Positions 62,227 to 64,000 of a stretch of DNA of 64,000 nucleotides are shown piece by piece. Below the pieces are notes generated by a model that saw nothing but the letters and a program-made list of their open reading frames with translations, did not search any database and was not told where the DNA came from. Each line of letters starts with the position of its first letter. The first letter of the stretch is position 1. Position numbers and translations under genes: made by a program. Source of the DNA: Gemmatimonadaceae bacterium (lineage in GTDB: Bacteria > Gemmatimonadota > Gemmatimonadetes > Gemmatimonadales > Gemmatimonadaceae); the NCBI GenBank assembly GCA_016720905.1, contig JADKJT010000017.1, positions 73,141-137,140 on the forward strand, in the 5' to 3' direction.

Positions 62227-63355
62227 ACATCCGATCGCGGCGATTCGCGCCCGCGTGCTGGTGGTGGACGACAGCGCCTTCATGCGTCGCCTGGTCAGCG
62301 ACGTCATTGGCGAGAGCGGTGAATTCGACGTGGTGGGCACGGCCCGTGACGGCGTGCACGCCGTGCTCCAAGTGCACGCGCTGAATCCGGATATTGTCAC
62401 GCTCGATGTCGACATGCCCGGACGGGATGGGCTGGCCGCGCTGCAACAGATCATGCGAGAGGCGCCGCGTCCGGTGGTGATGCTGAGTGCCGGCGGTGTC
62501 GACGGAGGGGCCGAGGCGACGCTGCGCGCCCTCGAACTCGGTGCGGTGGAATTTGTGCGCAAACCGTCCGGCGCGATCAGTCTCGACCTGGACGACGTGC
62601 GGGAACAACTCCTCGAGGCACTGCGGGCCGCCGCCTGCGCCAATCGGGAGACCCTGTTCGCGACCAGCGGGCGCGGTGCGACGCCAACGGGGACGATGGC
62701 CGGACACGCGTCGACGCCGACACGGCAGCCCCGCGTTCGCGACGAACGGGATCGGCGGGCAACGCACGTCGTGTGTGTGGCCGCCTCCACCGGTGGCCCG
62801 GCGGCCCTCGCCCAGGTGATCCCCCACCTGCCGCGCTTCTCCTCGGCGGCGGTGCTCATCGTCCAACACATGCCGCCGGGATTTACACACAGTCTGGCGC
62901 AACGCCTCGATGTGGGCGCTCGGCTGCGCGTACACGAGGCCGAGCACGAGACCCCGATACTCGCTGGGCACGCGTATCTGGCACCGGGCGGGTTCCATCT
63001 GCGCGTGGGGACCGTCGATGGCGTTCAATGTCTGCTGCTGGATACGGCTCCCACACTCTGGGGGGTGCGACCCGCTGCGGATCATCTCTTCACGACCGCC
63101 GCGTGGGCATTCCGCGACGCGTGTGTCGGCGTGGTCCTGACGGGAATGGGCTGCGACGGCGCCGCGGGGCTGTTCGCCATTCGCCATGCGGGCGGGCGCG
63201 GTATCGTGCAGGACAGCGCATCAAGCGTGATTGCCGGAATGCCCATGGCCGCCCTGCAGCACGCCGGGGCGGACCATATTCTGCCCCTCAATCGCATTGC
63301 CGACACCATTGCCAGTCTCCTCGAAGCGCCAGCAGGCGCGGAGTTGTGCCCATGA
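62213..63355 (+). CDS. cheB: CheB receptor methylesterase/deamidase
   Basis: Response-regulator-controlled methylesterase of 380 residues. The receiver has VLVVDDSAFMRRLV and phospho-acceptor D65 in TLDVDMPGRDG; the C-terminal catalytic domain has the triad Ser in VAASTGGPAAL, His in VQHMPPGF and Asp in GMGCDGAAG. The middle linker (about 155-185) is Thr/Arg-rich. It overlaps cheD at its start and the second cheW at its end (ATGA). A matching CheR methyltransferase is not in this window, probably beyond the edge. Confidence 0.94.
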   Translation: MFTSEHPIAAIRARVLVVDDSAFMRRLVSDVIGESGEFDVVGTARDGVHAVLQVHALNPDIVTLDVDMPGRDGLAALQQIMREAPRPVVMLSAGGVDGGAEATLRALELGAVEFVRKPSGAISLDLDDVREQLLEALRAAACANRETLFATSGRGATPTGTMAGHASTPTRQPRVRDERDRRATHVVCVAASTGGPAALAQVIPHLPRFSSAAVLIVQHMPPGFTHSLAQRLDVGARLRVHEAEHETPILAGHAYLAPGGFHLRVGTVDGVQCLLLDTAPTLWGVRPAADHLFTTAAWAFRDACVGVVLTGMGCDGAAGLFAIRHAGGRGIVQDSASSVIAGMPMAALQHAGADHILPLNRIADTIASLLEAPAGAELCP

Positions 63356-63912
63356 CCGCACCCCGATTTCGATCCACGGCGGCATTCACGCTGCGACAGC
63401 GGCAGGCCGTCCCCGCTATCGATCGCGCCACATTTGTCATCTTTTCGCTGGGCGGCCAGCGATTCGCGGCACCCGCTGAGGCGGTTGAACGCGTGCTGCG
63501 CGAGGTGCCGTCTGGCGCTGGCGGCCAGATTGTGGTGGAATTCGGCGGACGTCAGGTGCCCGCCCTGAACCTGCGGCAGACATTGTGCGAGGCGGCCGGC
63601 GTGCGGACAACGGGTGCCGCCGGTCCACCGCACGGTGAACCCATTGCGCTCGGGCAACGCACGCTCGTGTTTTCTGTGCGGGACGTGCTGGTCGCGGCGG
63701 CGGTTGACGCCGTGTATGAAGTGGCGACGATCGATGCCGCACTGGTGAAGCCGGTGAATCCGGAAACGGCCTTGCAGGTGGTATCGTCCAGTCACGTCAT
63801 CCGCGGGCAGTTCGTACGCCACGACCACAACGTGCTGGTGCTGGACATGCTGCGGGTGGTGCGCGCCGTGTACGACGCGACTCATCACGCCGCCCTCGCG
63901 CAGGCGTCGTGA
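63352..63912 (+). CDS. cheW: CheW-like adaptor (second copy)
   Basis: A 186-residue CheW-domain protein. TFVIFSLGGQRFAAPAEAVERVLREV opens the double barrel, VPALNLRQTLCEAAG and FSVRDVLVAAAVDAVYEV continue it, with an NHNVLVLD-like end (DHNVLVLDMLRVVRAV). ATG 63352 overlaps the cheB stop. Second cheW in the operon: together with the first it may form part of the receptor-kinase ring or pair with a different receptor class. It has a short basic N-terminal extension. Confidence 0.88.
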   Translation: MTAPRFRSTAAFTLRQRQAVPAIDRATFVIFSLGGQRFAAPAEAVERVLREVPSGAGGQIVVEFGGRQVPALNLRQTLCEAAGVRTTGAAGPPHGEPIALGQRTLVFSVRDVLVAAAVDAVYEVATIDAALVKPVNPETALQVVSSSHVIRGQFVRHDHNVLVLDMLRVVRAVYDATHHAALAQAS

Positions 63913-64000
63913 CCACGATTCTTCTCCCATCGACCGACCTTGTGACCACGTCCCGCCGCGCCCCTTCCGGAGCGCCACTGCCTGATGGTCGCGATCTGGC
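63909..64000 (+). CDS. Start of a further gene, cut by the window edge
   Basis: GTG at 63909 overlaps the cheW stop as GTGA, the pattern used throughout this operon, and the frame stays open to the end of the window (30 codons, beginning MTTILLPSTDLVTTSRRAP). Too short to recognise. By context a receptor (MCP) or CheR would be expected. It could also be a non-coding tail. Confidence 0.4.
   Translation, partial: MTTILLPSTDLVTTSRRAPSGAPLPDGRDL

Noticed and set aside
1..64000. tRNA, rRNA, prophage or insertion sequence
   Set aside because: I looked for tRNA-like cloverleaf patterns (GTTCGAAT-type loops), transposase motifs and terminal inverted repeats and found none that hold up by eye; a covariance-model scan would be needed for certainty.

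Overview
The window is a GC-rich, densely packed bacterial chromosome segment. The gene content (clade II-type nitrous oxide reductase cluster, many secreted S9/M28/S45 hydrolases, a TonB receptor, and an ileS-dksA-lspA-rluD run) suggests a member of the Gemmatimonadota. This is inference from family content; there is no rRNA or tRNA gene here to settle it. I saw no CRISPR array, prophage or insertion sequence.

Layout. 1-10.4 kb: an unusually long pyruvate:ferredoxin oxidoreductase (nifJ) converging on a glycogen/alpha-glucan operon (GH57 hydrolase, glgA, glgP). 10.6-15.1 kb: thrC, an SDR-like protein, a DUF4403 lipoprotein and a frame-broken M28 peptidase. 15.1-15.8 kb: a short non-coding stretch with a hairpin, a candidate 21-codon gene with a perfect Shine-Dalgarno, and a 7-bp tandem repeat. 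15.8-26 kb: S9 peptidase, TonB-dependent receptor, and a leftward operon nitronate monooxygenase > penicillin acylase > OmpR-type regulator > histidine kinase. 26.2-27.5 kb: a GT2 glycosyltransferase with two frame breaks. 27.4-34.2 kb: nosZ, a NosB-like membrane protein, nosL, nosD, nosF and nosY, with a divergent NsrR-type regulator. 34.1-36 kb: thioredoxin-like and PfpI-like genes, a P-II-like fragment and a small membrane protein. 36-50 kb: housekeeping genes on the + strand (tilS, hpt, ftsH, a DUF2723 protein, yggS, divIVA-like, purine nucleoside phosphorylase, ileS, dksA-like, two tandem lspA copies, rluD).

50.1-64 kb is the most interesting part. It is a tightly coupled chemosensory operon: cheW, cheY, cheA, cheC, a long TPR protein, a DUF4388 protein, an MglA-type GTPase, a protein with two DnaA-like AAA+ modules but no DnaA DNA-binding domain, a DUF4388-TPR protein, cheD, cheB and a second cheW, running off the window edge. 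No receptor (MCP) or cheR is visible. The module looks like a chemosensory pathway wired to a polarity/motility-type small GTPase and an unusual tandem ATPase.

A cross-cutting feature is a set of single-nucleotide frame breaks between 14.6 and 40.8 kb (M28 peptidase, penicillin acylase/regulator junction, GT2 twice, NosB-like, DUF2723, possibly tilS). In each case the two halves join perfectly after a one-base correction, so assembly or sequencing indels are more likely than true gene decay.
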